A stretch of DNA of 46,380 nt from Dimorphilus gyrociliatus (lineage: Eukaryota > Annelida > Polychaeta > Dinophilidae), in contig CAJFCJ010000087.1 of the NCBI GenBank assembly GCA_904063045.1, positions 1 to 46,380 of the forward strand. The letters are read 5' to 3'. This document shows, piece by piece, positions 34,057-43,161 of the stretch. Numbering within the stretch: the first letter of the stretch is position 1; each line of letters opens with the position of its first letter. Both the position numbers and the translations under genes were made by a program. The notes under the pieces are model-generated. The model worked only from the letters and a program-made list of their open reading frames with translations, made no database searches and was not told where the DNA came from.

Positions 34057-34375
34057 ATTGAAATTTGGGTAAATGATTGCCAGATACGATACATTCAATT
34101 CATTTATGAACATATAAAAAAGTGGGTTGAATATACTCATATCCATCTTATCTTCATTTACATTTCTCATACATTCTATAGTCATTTATAATGTTACCTC
34201 TTTCAATTTCATTTATTACCTTTTCACCATCAGTTATTTTGTAGAATTGTTCTGTAATGTCTCTCTATCTCTTCTATTTCCTGATCTTTTGGTCTTGTCA
34301 TTCGAAGGAGACACTATCTTTTTTCACAGTTCACACAACAGACATCCATTAATCTGAAAGGAAATAATTGTATGT

Positions 34376-34555
34376 TTACAATTGATCAGGTGAATTACAA
34401 TTCTCACAGATGGTACATTTCTGATTACATAAGAAACAAAAATTTCTCTTCTGTGTTCCCAGAACTGTGTGTTTGCAATTTTTACATTTTACTTTAACTT
34501 TGCCACAATGACTACAAAACAAACAAGCTACATTACAAAACAAGCCACAACCCAT
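34376..34555 (-). CDS. small CxxC-rich zinc-ribbon-like protein
   Basis: From the first ATG at 34555 the frame gives 59 residues with five CxxC pairs: CLFC-x-HC, CKNC, CFLC, CTIC and ENC, separated by basic linkers (GKVKVK, GTQKR). This spacing suggests two or three treble-clef or ribbon zinc sites. No signal peptide is convincing, though the first 12 residues are hydrophobic and Cys-containing. A related arrangement (CCQCK..HKCSVCNHTYC) opens the broken gene at 39396. It may be a single-exon gene or the 3' exon of a longer one; a nuclear or cytosolic zinc-binding role is a guess. Confidence 0.4.
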   Translation of the reverse strand: MGCGLFCNVACLFCSHCGKVKVKCKNCKHTVLGTQKRNFCFLCNQKCTICENCNSPDQL

Positions 34556-35039
34556 TAAATCCCATAAAAACCCAAACAATAAAGATAATACATATGTGTA
34601 CTATTCTGAAAGGGGATGCAGATTTCTCACAATACCTGCAAAGTGATGGCAATCAGAAATCAACAGTCACCTTTTTGAACCAAAACTGGAAATTTGTCAG
34701 GTTAGCTGACTTACTCCACCATTGAATAAAGAAAGATATTGAATATCAGCACTTGAAAATATAGCAGGCAATCAGTTCACTGGAACGGAATCAACTAAGA
34801 TAAGATAACATGGTAACTGTTGCAGAGAAAAATGTCATTGTACCTAATCTAACTGGAACTAAACAGTTTTTTTCATAATTTGTACTAGGAACCTGGGAAA
34901 ATGCAAAACATTTCTTTGAGCATCATAGTGTCAACAATTTGTATTATAGTTTTCTTGCAAACATCTTTTAACAAAAACAGTTTTCGATATTATATTGTAC
35001 TTTTTTGTATTGAAATTGTGCACTTAGAAACATCAACAT

Positions 35040-35700
35040 AATAATATTTAGACTTAGATACTATATAACTTTAGAAAGGCTTTTATTTCGTAGGAAACAT
35101 ATTCTTTGACCAAAACAGATGTTGCATTATAGAATTAACAATGGAACAAACAATATAGAAAAAATGCATGTCAAACTTGTTACATCTTATTCAAAAACAG
35201 ATGCCAAAGAGGCAGGCTTGTTTTTGCAGTGACACATGTTAGCCAGGGGGCCAACAGAAAACGTCCCCAAGTGAGATTTTTGAAAGCAACATTTCGGATT
35301 GAAAAATGGTTAGGGTGAGTGAAGTACCCATTGATTTGTAGTTAGGGGGGTTCCTTCTAAGGGTCAGGGGTAATCAAAAAGGTTAGGGAGTGACAAGGGC
35401 TAGGTTAGGGTTAGGGTTAAATCATGCATTTGGGGACGTTTTCTGTCGTAACCGTTAGCCAGAAGTGATGCAAAAGTTTTTCATGTCTTTGTTATATGTG
35501 CATTGTGAGACTGTTACATTTCAACTTCTAATCTTTTGACCAAGTGAACCCAAGCTTTGGTAAATGTATAAAAGGAAATATATTTCCCCAGTTTGGCAGT
35601 TCAGTTCTTAACGGGTTAACTGGTTGTTTAAACTTGCTAATTTAGAATACTGTTCAGAAGAAGCAGAAATTCCTACAATAACAATACAACAAAGTACAGA
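35040..35700 (+). mobile_element. LTR-like repeat, family B, copy 2 (hosts a MITE)
   Basis: Matches copy 1 (33440-34056) from the TTATTTCGTAGGAA region to the common end ACAACAAAGTACA, including the promoter-like TATAAAAGG (35567-35575). It differs by insertion of a 207-bp MITE at 35247-35453 and by loss of about 150 bp between TTTAGAA and TACTGTTC near 35645. It joins tail to tail with an inverted copy at 35700. Confidence 0.65.
35247..35453. mobile_element. 207-bp MITE with 9-bp target duplication
   Basis: Flanked by GTTAGCCAG at 35238-35246 and 35454-35462. The ends are 24-bp inverted repeats agreeing at 20 positions, including a perfect inner 17 bp (ACAGAAAACGTCCCCAA at 35254-35270 and its complement at 35430-35446). 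No coding capacity. The interior is rich in GGTTAGGG words. The 9-bp duplication and G-starting ends are typical of Mutator/MULE-type elements. Comparison with copy 1 of LTR family B supports this as an insertion into a pre-existing repeat. Confidence 0.85.
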
Positions 35701-35940
35701 AATTGTAGGAGTTTCTGGTTTATCACTGTAATCGTCATTTCCAATTATTTATTAATTTACCAAAGTACTCACACAAATAGAACCTTCAAAATTCGTCCAC
35801 AAATAGTCTAACAAATGTAATTTCGGTAGAAATGAATCCACAAAATGGCAGTATTTCGTCCAAAGAATATGTATTGAGTAACATAAGCTTCTTGTTCTAA
35901 ACAAGCTAGTTTAAACAACCAGCTGACGGTTAGAGAACTA
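35700..35940 (-). mobile_element. LTR family B, inverted copy forming a fold-back with copy 2
   Basis: Read on minus, this matches the second half of copy 1: GTTGTTTAAACTAGC, then TACTCAATACATATTCTTT, GGACGAATTTTGAAGGTTC and GTGTGAGTACTTTGGT. It meets the plus-strand copy 2 tail to tail at a short palindrome (CCTACAAT..ATTGTAGG near 35670-35705), giving an imperfect hairpin-forming structure. Confidence 0.65.
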
Positions 35941-36539
35941 AATGATCAACTGTTAATTTTGTAGGGTTTATATACTCTTTTAAAGGTCGATAGTTCACAA
36001 ATTTCAATTTTCACAAAAACAAAAGTAACATTTGAAGACAAAGAAAAGTTCTAAATATGGTCATGTTCTTATTTTTTTTATCTTCTAAATAATGGTTGAA
36101 TTTCGAAGGTTAAGGAGAATAACATGAATAGTGAATATAATCTAAACTTGGAATTTAAGCATAATTGATATTTAATTGAACTGCTTTTAGTTCAAAATCA
36201 TAACTTTATTGATCAATATATTGTAATAATAATGCTAGGTTGCAAATAGCAATATTCTTTTAATTTAATAGGTTTTATTGCCATGCATTGTATATGCTCC
36301 ACCCTACACAAAACTAGGTCAATACTGCTTATCTCTATCAGTGCTATCTGCATATACCAATACTGGTTCAATACTACTTATCTATTGTAGGGTTTAGCTG
36401 ATGAATGTATGTGTACATACTATTAAATTAAAAACAAAAACAACAACTGTATGGACTTGTTCTGTCAGAAGTAAAAAAGAAAATGTAAAGCAAGCATCAA
36501 TCAAAAAGGAAGCAATTTTCCAATTAGGACAAACATTCA

Positions 36540-37803
36540 TTGTCATTCATCAATAAAATCTTAGAAACCAGGATTCTTATCAGAAATGAAATCAAAGACA
36601 ATTATTCAAATGATAGAAATTCTTCAGGCAAAAGAATTGCTGAAAATGTTCTGGTCAAATATTCTAGTGCTTCAAACTTACCAAAAATAATTAATTGTAA
36701 GGAAGTGGTAAATTGGAAAAGAAGGAAGAACAGGCCTATTGCCCCCAATGATAAAAACTTTGAGCTGAATATGACATTCATTCCTTCTGAATTCCTAAAA
36801 ACGGATATAAATATGAATAATGAGAGGATCATTATCTTTGCAACAAATCATCAATTGGAGTTATTGTCAAAGGGGAAAATTTGATACCTTGATTGTATTT
36901 TCAACACTGCCAGTGAACCTTTCATTCAAATGTACTCTATTCATGCATTTTTTAAAAAAAATGGACAGCTTAAGCAAGTTCCATTGCTTTTTTCTTTTCT
37001 GTCTTCTAAAAACAAGAGAGCATATGAACTACTTTTCCAGGTAAGAATTACATTTCATAAATATATTAACTAATAAGTAATCATGTTAAATTTTTAAGGC
37101 TGTGAAGGATTTAGCTGAAGCTTGTTCTCCCAAGAAAATAGTCTTAGACTATGAAAAGGCTGTTTGGAAAACTTTACAAAATATATGGCCTGATGCTATC
37201 TTGACTGGATGTTTATTTCACTGGTCTCAGGCAATATTTAGAAAAATTCAGGTTTATTAATTTCTAAAATTTTTAATAATCAAATTAATATTTGTTTTGT
37301 TTAAGGAACTTGTTATAGCAGGGAATTTAGAAAAAAAGAGGGAGCTTGGGAATCCATGAGAATGATTATGTCTCTGCCATATTTGCATCATTGTATGATT
37401 GAAAATCAATTCACTAAAATTCAAAATCAACTGACAAAAGAAAATAAACTGTGTGATTTGTTGGACTAATACTTGGATAAAAACTACATTTTGGTCTCCA
37501 GAGACTTGGTCTGTTTTTTATCGAAGCATTAGAACAAATAGTGATCTTGAAGGTTATCATCAAAAGCTCAATAAAATTGTTGGAGAAAATGTTTCTTTTT
37601 ATTTAGTGATTGATGAGTTAAAGAGGGAGGCAGACCTGATAAATCTGTACAAAAAGCTTTTAAGTGAGAGAAAGATAATTAGACTTCAAAGGAAGATTTA
37701 TACCCAAATTCAAAAAGATCTTTTCTTAATTTGGGAAAATTTTAAAAAAGGTGAAATTAATGCAAAACAACTTCTGGAGCTCTGCTCAGAATTATATTAT
37801 TAA
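36540..37803 (+). pseudogene. MULE-type transposase, degenerate
   Basis: A sequence of recognisable MULE-domain blocks in order: a basic RRKNRPIAPND region, then YLDCIFNTASEPFIQMYSIH (W-x-x-DGTF-x-x-x-P-x-x-F-x-QLY-x-IH in the family), VPLLFSFLSSKNKRAYELLF, KKIVLDYEKAVWKTLQ (catalytic acidic region), WPDAILTGCLFHWSQAIFRK (the GC-x-FH-x-x-QA block), LRTN/EG region RTNSDLEGYHQKLN and a C-terminal LLSERKIIRLQRK tail. Lesions: TGA at about 36882 in place of the conserved Trp, the DGTF Gly replaced, and frameshift/stops around 37330-37470. Short gaps at 37040-37100 and 37250-37305 look like introns with good GT..AG ends. No flanking TIRs were identified. Dead autonomous element. Confidence 0.8.
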
Positions 37804-37809
37804 AAATAG

Positions 37810-38700
37810 TTGACAATAACTTGATTTCAAAAAACTTTACTTGAAAACACTGCTCATTTATTGTAAAACTTGAAAAAATTTTGTCTTTGTTTTGAAGACT
37901 TCATAATAAAATTTTTAACCGAACACCAGTAATTTTACCAAACATGATATGTATAAAGTGTTTTCAGCTTCTATCTCTAAGCAAGTGGTAAGAAAACTAA
38001 ATTACTAATGAGATGTTAGCTTTTTTCTCAAATTTTGATAGACCAAATTATTATCATTCCATCCCTAAACAACTATATTCAGATTGTGTATTGGAAGTTG
38101 AACAGAGGCCAATTTTAGCAACTAGTCATTTCGTGCAAAAAATCTCACACAGTCCAAATAATAACAATAGTCTCACTTTCAACAAAAAATTCATTAGAAA
38201 TGTGACAGTTACATAATTCACACATAACAAAGATATGAATAACTGTTATATCATACATATAAAATATCATCTTTAGATTAAGGTATTGAATAAGATGCAA
38301 GAACTTTGGCATGCATCTTTTCTATGTTCTTTGTTCGTTTATGCATATTTGCTGAGTTTAATTTTGAAATCCTTTTCTTTAATCATTTCCATTAATTTAA
38401 AACATTGAGATAAATAGTGTTTAACATGGGTTATGGAATGAACATCCTATGATGAATGTCCCATGGAAAGAATGTCCTATTTTTAAAAGAATACACCTAT
38501 TTGAAAGAAATATTCAATATTTAAAAAATGTATTATATATTTTGAAAGATATTTATACTTTTCAATGATGTAATGACTAATCATTGTATACACCCAAGAA
38601 AACTGGTATACTCCATTTTGGAAAATTTTACTTCAGTAAAAATATTTTGAAATTTCTCTAAATTAAAAAAGACAGGATTATTTCATTTGAAAAAGAGATA
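37810..38700. other. intergenic, no gene recognised
   Basis: Spacer between the MULE relic and the second family-A LTR. The plus frame at 38013-38216 shows no motif. Confidence 0.4.
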
Positions 38701-38703
38701 AGG

Positions 38704-39272
38704 TGTACTTTCCTGCTGAGGTAGGTAAGTACTGGTCCAAATAGAACTGAACCAGGAGTAAGCCACTTAGAAGAGAGATGTAGAATTGAGGGAGGATGAA
38801 TATAGAACCAAAACGTAAGAATAATATAACTGTATTCTAAAGTAATACTAGACCTGTTCACTAAGGGAGTTGATTCAGGACTGAATGCCTGTTACTACCT
38901 ACGCCCTGCTTTTATACAATTCCTTATCAGTTGTTTATGCCTTGGCTGTCAACAACAAGGGTCTAACCCCAGATAAGGATTGTTCACAACAAACAGGGTC
39001 AAGGGTTATCAAATTATGCAATAGTGATGTAAACAATAACAACTTTGTGTAGGTTACCCGTCAAGGGTAAATTCTTACATCATATTTATGTAAATAAACA
39101 CTTGTTGTTGTCAACATGTTTGTTATGTAACATCTTATCCTTTGCCGATAAAAGGGGTTGATTCTGGCAGTTCGGTACCATCTACCCTAGAGGCAACATC
39201 TACTCCAACACCTCTACCATATAGTAAGTATCATTTATAAAATATCTATAAACTATAGTTCATAAGTGTACA
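38704..39272 (-). mobile_element. solo LTR, family A, inverted copy
   Basis: The reverse complement matches 32181-32739 across about 560 bp, including the TGTAC..GTACA ends, with small indels and substitutions. No equal 5-bp flanks were found here (TAAGG on the left, TTAGA on the right), unlike the first copy. It ends about 120 bp upstream of the broken Cys-rich gene at 39396. Confidence 0.75.
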
Positions 39273-39395
39273 TTAGAAAATTATTAAATATTAATATAGA
39301 ATTGAAAAGGTGTAGTTTAAGTGTTTTTCATAATTGGCTAAGTAGAAGACAGGTTTTTTTATTATATCTTTAATTGAACTTTCTCTTTATAGACA

Positions 39396-40168
39396 ATGGC
39401 TGCCACTTGTTGTCAATGTAAGATAAGGATTTATGGAAAGAGATCAGTACATAAATGTTCAGTATGTAATCATACATATTGCATGCATTTTAAGTGCACC
39501 ATTTGAAGTTGCTTATGTAAAAGAATCCGATGATGACTATTGTCCTGAAGAGAAATTATGCGAAATACAGCCTGAAGACGAACCCTGTCCCAAAAAGGTG
39601 TTATGTGTCGAGACTCCAAAAGTCGAGCCTTGTCCAGATGAGCTGTTATACAAAGCACGAGATAACTATGATCCAGAAGAGAAGTTATACAAAGTCCAAG
39701 CTAGATATGAGCCTTTACCAGTAGGTATGTTATGGGACACACAATCTTAAGTTGAAGAGTTAAATAATGCTCATGATGACTATTATCCAGAACAAACATT
39801 AAGCCAATCACAATCTGAAGATGAACCTTGTCCAGAATTCCGTTTATGCAACTCACAAATTGAGTGTAATAGAGATAAAAAAAGGGAAGATTCCATAATT
39901 TATAGATCAGATATATCGGCTGATTGTGTGTCGAGTGCTGAAGATGACTCACATGATATATCCTTTGAAATTAAGGTTCTTTTTTCCTTTATAAATGTTA
40001 TGCAATTGAAAAAACTATTTTCAGATTAATAAAGAGAAAAATGAGGCAGAAGACAAACTCTTTCAGCTGGTTAAAAATTGGACAGATTCTAATGACAATG
40101 ATTTGAAAACATTTCTCAATGATCTAGAAGATTGTCATAGACTATTCAAAATAAAAGACATTATTTAA
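39396..40168 (+). pseudogene. Cys-rich N-terminus plus 14-residue acidic repeats plus helical tail
   Basis: ATG at 39396 opens MAATCCQCKIRIYGKRSVHK and continues CSVCNHTYC, a zinc-binding-like head, but stops at TGA after 36 codons. In another frame from about 39505 there are near-periodic units of about 14 residues: DDDYCPEEKLCEIQ, EDEPCPKKVLCVET, KVEPCPDELLYKAR, then further weaker units. The run is cut by TAA at 39748-39750 but continues in the same frame with DDYYPEQTLSQSQ and EDEPCPEFRLCNSQ. A 49-nt GT..AG intron (39976-40024) leads in frame to a last exon (40025-40168) whose LFQLVKNWTDSNDNDLKTFL resembles the later helices of a Death-fold domain (weak). One frameshift and one stop imply a pseudogene or an unusual splice pattern. 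Not a family I know. Confidence 0.45.
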
Positions 40169-40171
40169 ATA

Positions 40172-40650
40172 TATATATATATATAAAGAATGAAAATGAA
40201 GGATATTATTATATTTAATAATATTCTTCTTATCATTATAGAGAGAAAACATATGTTTTTCACCTTAAACCTCAGAAATATGATCACTTCAATGCGGTAG
40301 GCCTATTTATGGAAAAGCATAAGCATCAGTTATGTTCAAAAAATTTACCGTGATAATTGAGTACTGTCACTTTTAACCAGATTTTAAGGTCACTTATGTG
40401 TGTGTGCATGTGTAATCTAACAGTTGACAAATTTAAAATAAAAATGATGATCTGAAGCAACAAGAATTTCTTTCTTTAATTGTCTTCAAAGACCTGGAAT
40501 GTCCGTTCAAAAAGTGGCAAATATACATTTATTAACACCAAACACCAAAAATAACAGGCAAGGAAGTTTTTTAATTTTCTTTGTCGAATTATTGTCCTAT
40601 TTTCATTAATGTTTGGTAGGCAATCAGTAGATGTTGTTGATTGGCTAAGA
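40172..40650. other. 3' flanking spacer with AT repeat
   Basis: An AT microsatellite begins right after the stop codon (about 40169-40185). Nothing else recognised before the ITIH-like gene. Confidence 0.4.
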
Positions 40651-40657
40651 TTTCAGA

Positions 40658-41705
40658 TTAGTGAACATAATCGGATAAGGTTTTAGGATGTATTAGTTGA
40701 ACCAATGGAAGGAGATGGCATTCATTCGACATTCTTCTTGTAATAGTTGATTCAATTTCAATATTATCAACTTTAACATTATTTGAGTTCACTTGAATAT
40801 TTTCATTGAAAATGAATGTCTTTTTTCCAATATCTCCAAATAATCCTCCAAGGTTTTCATAAAATATATTAATATGTTCAAAGTAAACATTGAGAAATGT
40901 GCCACTGTATGCTTTAAATTCTTTTTTGACAATTGTAACTAATTTGAATTTTTTATAAAATGTTTCAATATGAATTTCTTCAGTTGACTTAACATGAATA
41001 TTGGCTAAGTGAACTTTGTATTCAACCAAATTGAACCATTTCAATTTTTTGTCATTGATTTGAATGAATGAGTTATCAACAATGATCACTCCACCTTTAT
41101 ATTGAATAATAATCTGATGCATGTAATAATCGTCTTTAAGGACGCCTTGAACACTTGTATTAGTTGAATTATCATTCAAAATATAAATTGATTGACCACT
41201 TCTGCCTACAATGTCGTAACAATTCTCTTAGTTCTGGAATCAATGACCTTTTGGGAGAAATGAGGATCACTATTCATTCTGAATAGGTGATAAAACAACA
41301 GCATCTATTATATCTTCTTTTATGTAGTTGGCATACGTAGTGTCAGTATTTGGTGCTTGTTCTAAAAGTTTTTTGTAAAAGTATGATTAAAGTTATAAAA
41401 TTGTTAAATAGAAATTTCATTATTATCTTACCTTGATACAGAACAATTAGAAATTGATCACTTGATGGAAAGTCAGTAAAGTCTATTACCGAATTAGCTA
41501 TACCGGCAGTAGGGGGAGGGTCAGGCTGATGGCTGTGAACCACAGTCTTGGTGGATGAGATAATATTCACTTTAATATTATCCAAACTACCAGGAAAAGC
41601 AATATATTCAACTTTTGCTGATGCCAAACCAATTTCACTAAGAAAAAGTTTGGTTGATTTAGAACAAACGAGTAAGGTAAAATACAATAAATATTTTAAA
41701 ATCAT
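40658..41705 (-). CDS. secreted ITIH C-terminal-domain-like protein, one frameshift
   Basis: Exon 1 (41705-41432) encodes a signal peptide (MILKYLLYFTLLVCSKSTK) and about 75 further residues. A phase-1 intron with a GTAAGA donor leads to a probable 25-nt micro-exon (41361-41337), then exon 3 from 41278. Exon 3 opens MNSDPHFSQKVIDSRTK, then NCYDIVGRSGQSIYIL in a frame shifted by one base near 41222-41228, then GGVIIVDNSFIQINDKKLKW and GGLFGDIGKKTFIF. This order (DPHF, [IV]C-x-x-I-x-G-x-x-G, late GLLG block) is that of the inter-alpha-trypsin inhibitor heavy chain C-terminal domain; the usual VIT and VWA domains are absent. ITIH proteins bind hyaluronan-rich matrix. Either a one-base deletion disables it or the assembly has an error there. 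Confidence 0.5.
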
Positions 41706-41739
41706 TATTTTAACGTTTAAAATATTTTATTGAAACTAA

Positions 41740-42580
41740 ACTTCATACTAATCTGCTTGCTCCTTTTATTTCTTAAAATTTATATTAATCATTAAATTCT
41801 CACGGTTAGGGTGGAAAAATTTATGAATAGTTTAACAACATAAAACCTTTTTTTCATTCATAGCTATTCATTAATCTCCTGTTGTAAAATGTCCCATTTT
41901 GAATGCTTTACATAAAGATTTTATTGTCCTATTTTTCTTAAAGGCTTTCTAAATGCTTAAAAATTTAATGAATTTCTTTTAATAAATAGAAGAGATATTG
42001 TCATTGTAGCCATGTAAAGAAAAAATTTTCTATTACTCCTATCTTGTTGGTTTATATATTACTAAAGTTTTTGGGTTAACAGACCACTGACATTTCACAG
42101 ATTGTAAAACCAGGCATCAGTTTCCAAGAGGGAGAATGTAACAAATACATAACAAGACACAGGAACATAATCACAAATTGGAATATTTTGCTGTTTAAGC
42201 CAGATTATTATTATATTAATAAGAAGTTGGCTAATAGCAACAACTAAAGATTGAAATTATTCAAAGACAACACAAATTTGCTATTATCTATCATGACATA
42301 TCAATACAGCTTTTTGTCATGTTTTCACTATAGATTCGCAAAAAAGTGTTGTGATTTCAATCATATAGTGGCTCTATCTGTCTGAAATATATATAATTAT
42401 TGATATATTTTCATTTTGATCAATTAACATTTCACTCTTCCACTTTTTAATATTTCTCTATTGTACAACATTTGTTATATTTGATGCTTATGTTCATTTC
42501 ATGTGTTTTGTTTTCCAATGTAAACATTAGGTATATATTTTTTAACTAAACTATTGATAGGGAATTTAGATATATTTATA
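41740..42580. other. intergenic, no gene recognised
   Basis: Upstream DNA of the ITIH-like gene; one isolated GGTTAGGGT word near 41803. No gene supported. Confidence 0.4.
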
Positions 42581-42590
42581 TATCCCACTT

Positions 42591-42839
42591 ATGTCTTCCA
42601 ACTGCTTATACTGCCAACAAATGGTTTGCTCAAAGCAAACAATCCAGATGCTAAATCACGAATCAAAGATTGTTGCACTTTATGAAAAGCTGTTGTCAGA
42701 GAGAAAGATATGTAGAATTCAAAAATATAAATATAAGGAATTACAAGGTAGAATTTGCTTAATTTGGAAGAATTTGCAAATAGTAATAAAAACAGCTGAT
42801 GATGTATTAACAGATGTTTTTAACATGTATTACTCGTAA
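42591..42839 (+). pseudogene. second MULE-transposase C-terminal fragment
   Basis: The last 60 residues (KIVALYEKLLSERKICRIQK, then LQGRICLIWKNLQ and a final MYYS) match the tail of the 36540-37803 element (NLYKKLLSERKIIRLQRK, DLFLIWENFK, ELYY) closely and end at the same point. The preceding 20 residues do not match. The rest of the transposase is missing. It shows that this MULE family had at least two copies in the region. Confidence 0.75.
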
Positions 42840-42844
42840 TTTTT

Positions 42845-43160
42845 AAAATACAAGTCTTGTCTATGTTCAATTATATTCTTGTCCTATATTCAAGACAATT
42901 CTGTTCACCAATGCAACACTGATATTTGAAAACATATAAATGTTTAATGTAAAAACATTTAAAAATTCAAAATGAAAGGCAGTTTGACTCTATGAATAAT
43001 TCTCTAAAAAGGAAATAGTACTGATTCTATAGTGATATTTTATATGACATATCTTAAAAATTAATAAATGTAATGTTCACCTTTTGAATGTTTGAAATTC
43101 TAAATAATTGAATAGAATATCATTGTTGTTGAAGTGTTGAATGTTCATTTGCTGTTCTAA
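42845..43160. other. upstream region of the multi-F5/8C gene
   Basis: Presumed promoter side of the gene starting at 43162. No TATA box is evident at the usual distance; no other feature seen. Confidence 0.35.
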
Positions 43161-43161
43161 A

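Noticed and set aside
33850-34185. 111-codon minus-strand frame similar to frames at 27236-27530.
   Set aside because: The shared part coincides with the end of LTR family B, so it is repeat-derived and not a gene.
35247-35453. Interstitial telomere tract or chromosome-fusion scar because of GGTTAGGGTTAGGG.
   Set aside because: The words sit inside an element with matched terminal inverted repeats and a 9-bp target duplication, so they belong to a MITE.
27073-36884. TGA codons at expected Trp positions in both the receptor (27073-27075) and the MULE transposase (about 36882), hinting at a code where TGA is Trp.
   Set aside because: Several plausible genes end with TGA (for example at 5524 and 7257), other Trp codons are TGG, and the MULE relic carries additional stops and frameshifts. 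AT-biased G-to-A mutation explains both.
32588-38861. Two nearly identical short frames (32588-32770 plus, 38658-38861 minus) that look like a conserved protein.
   Set aside because: They lie inside the two copies of the family-A LTR, so the similarity is that of the repeat.
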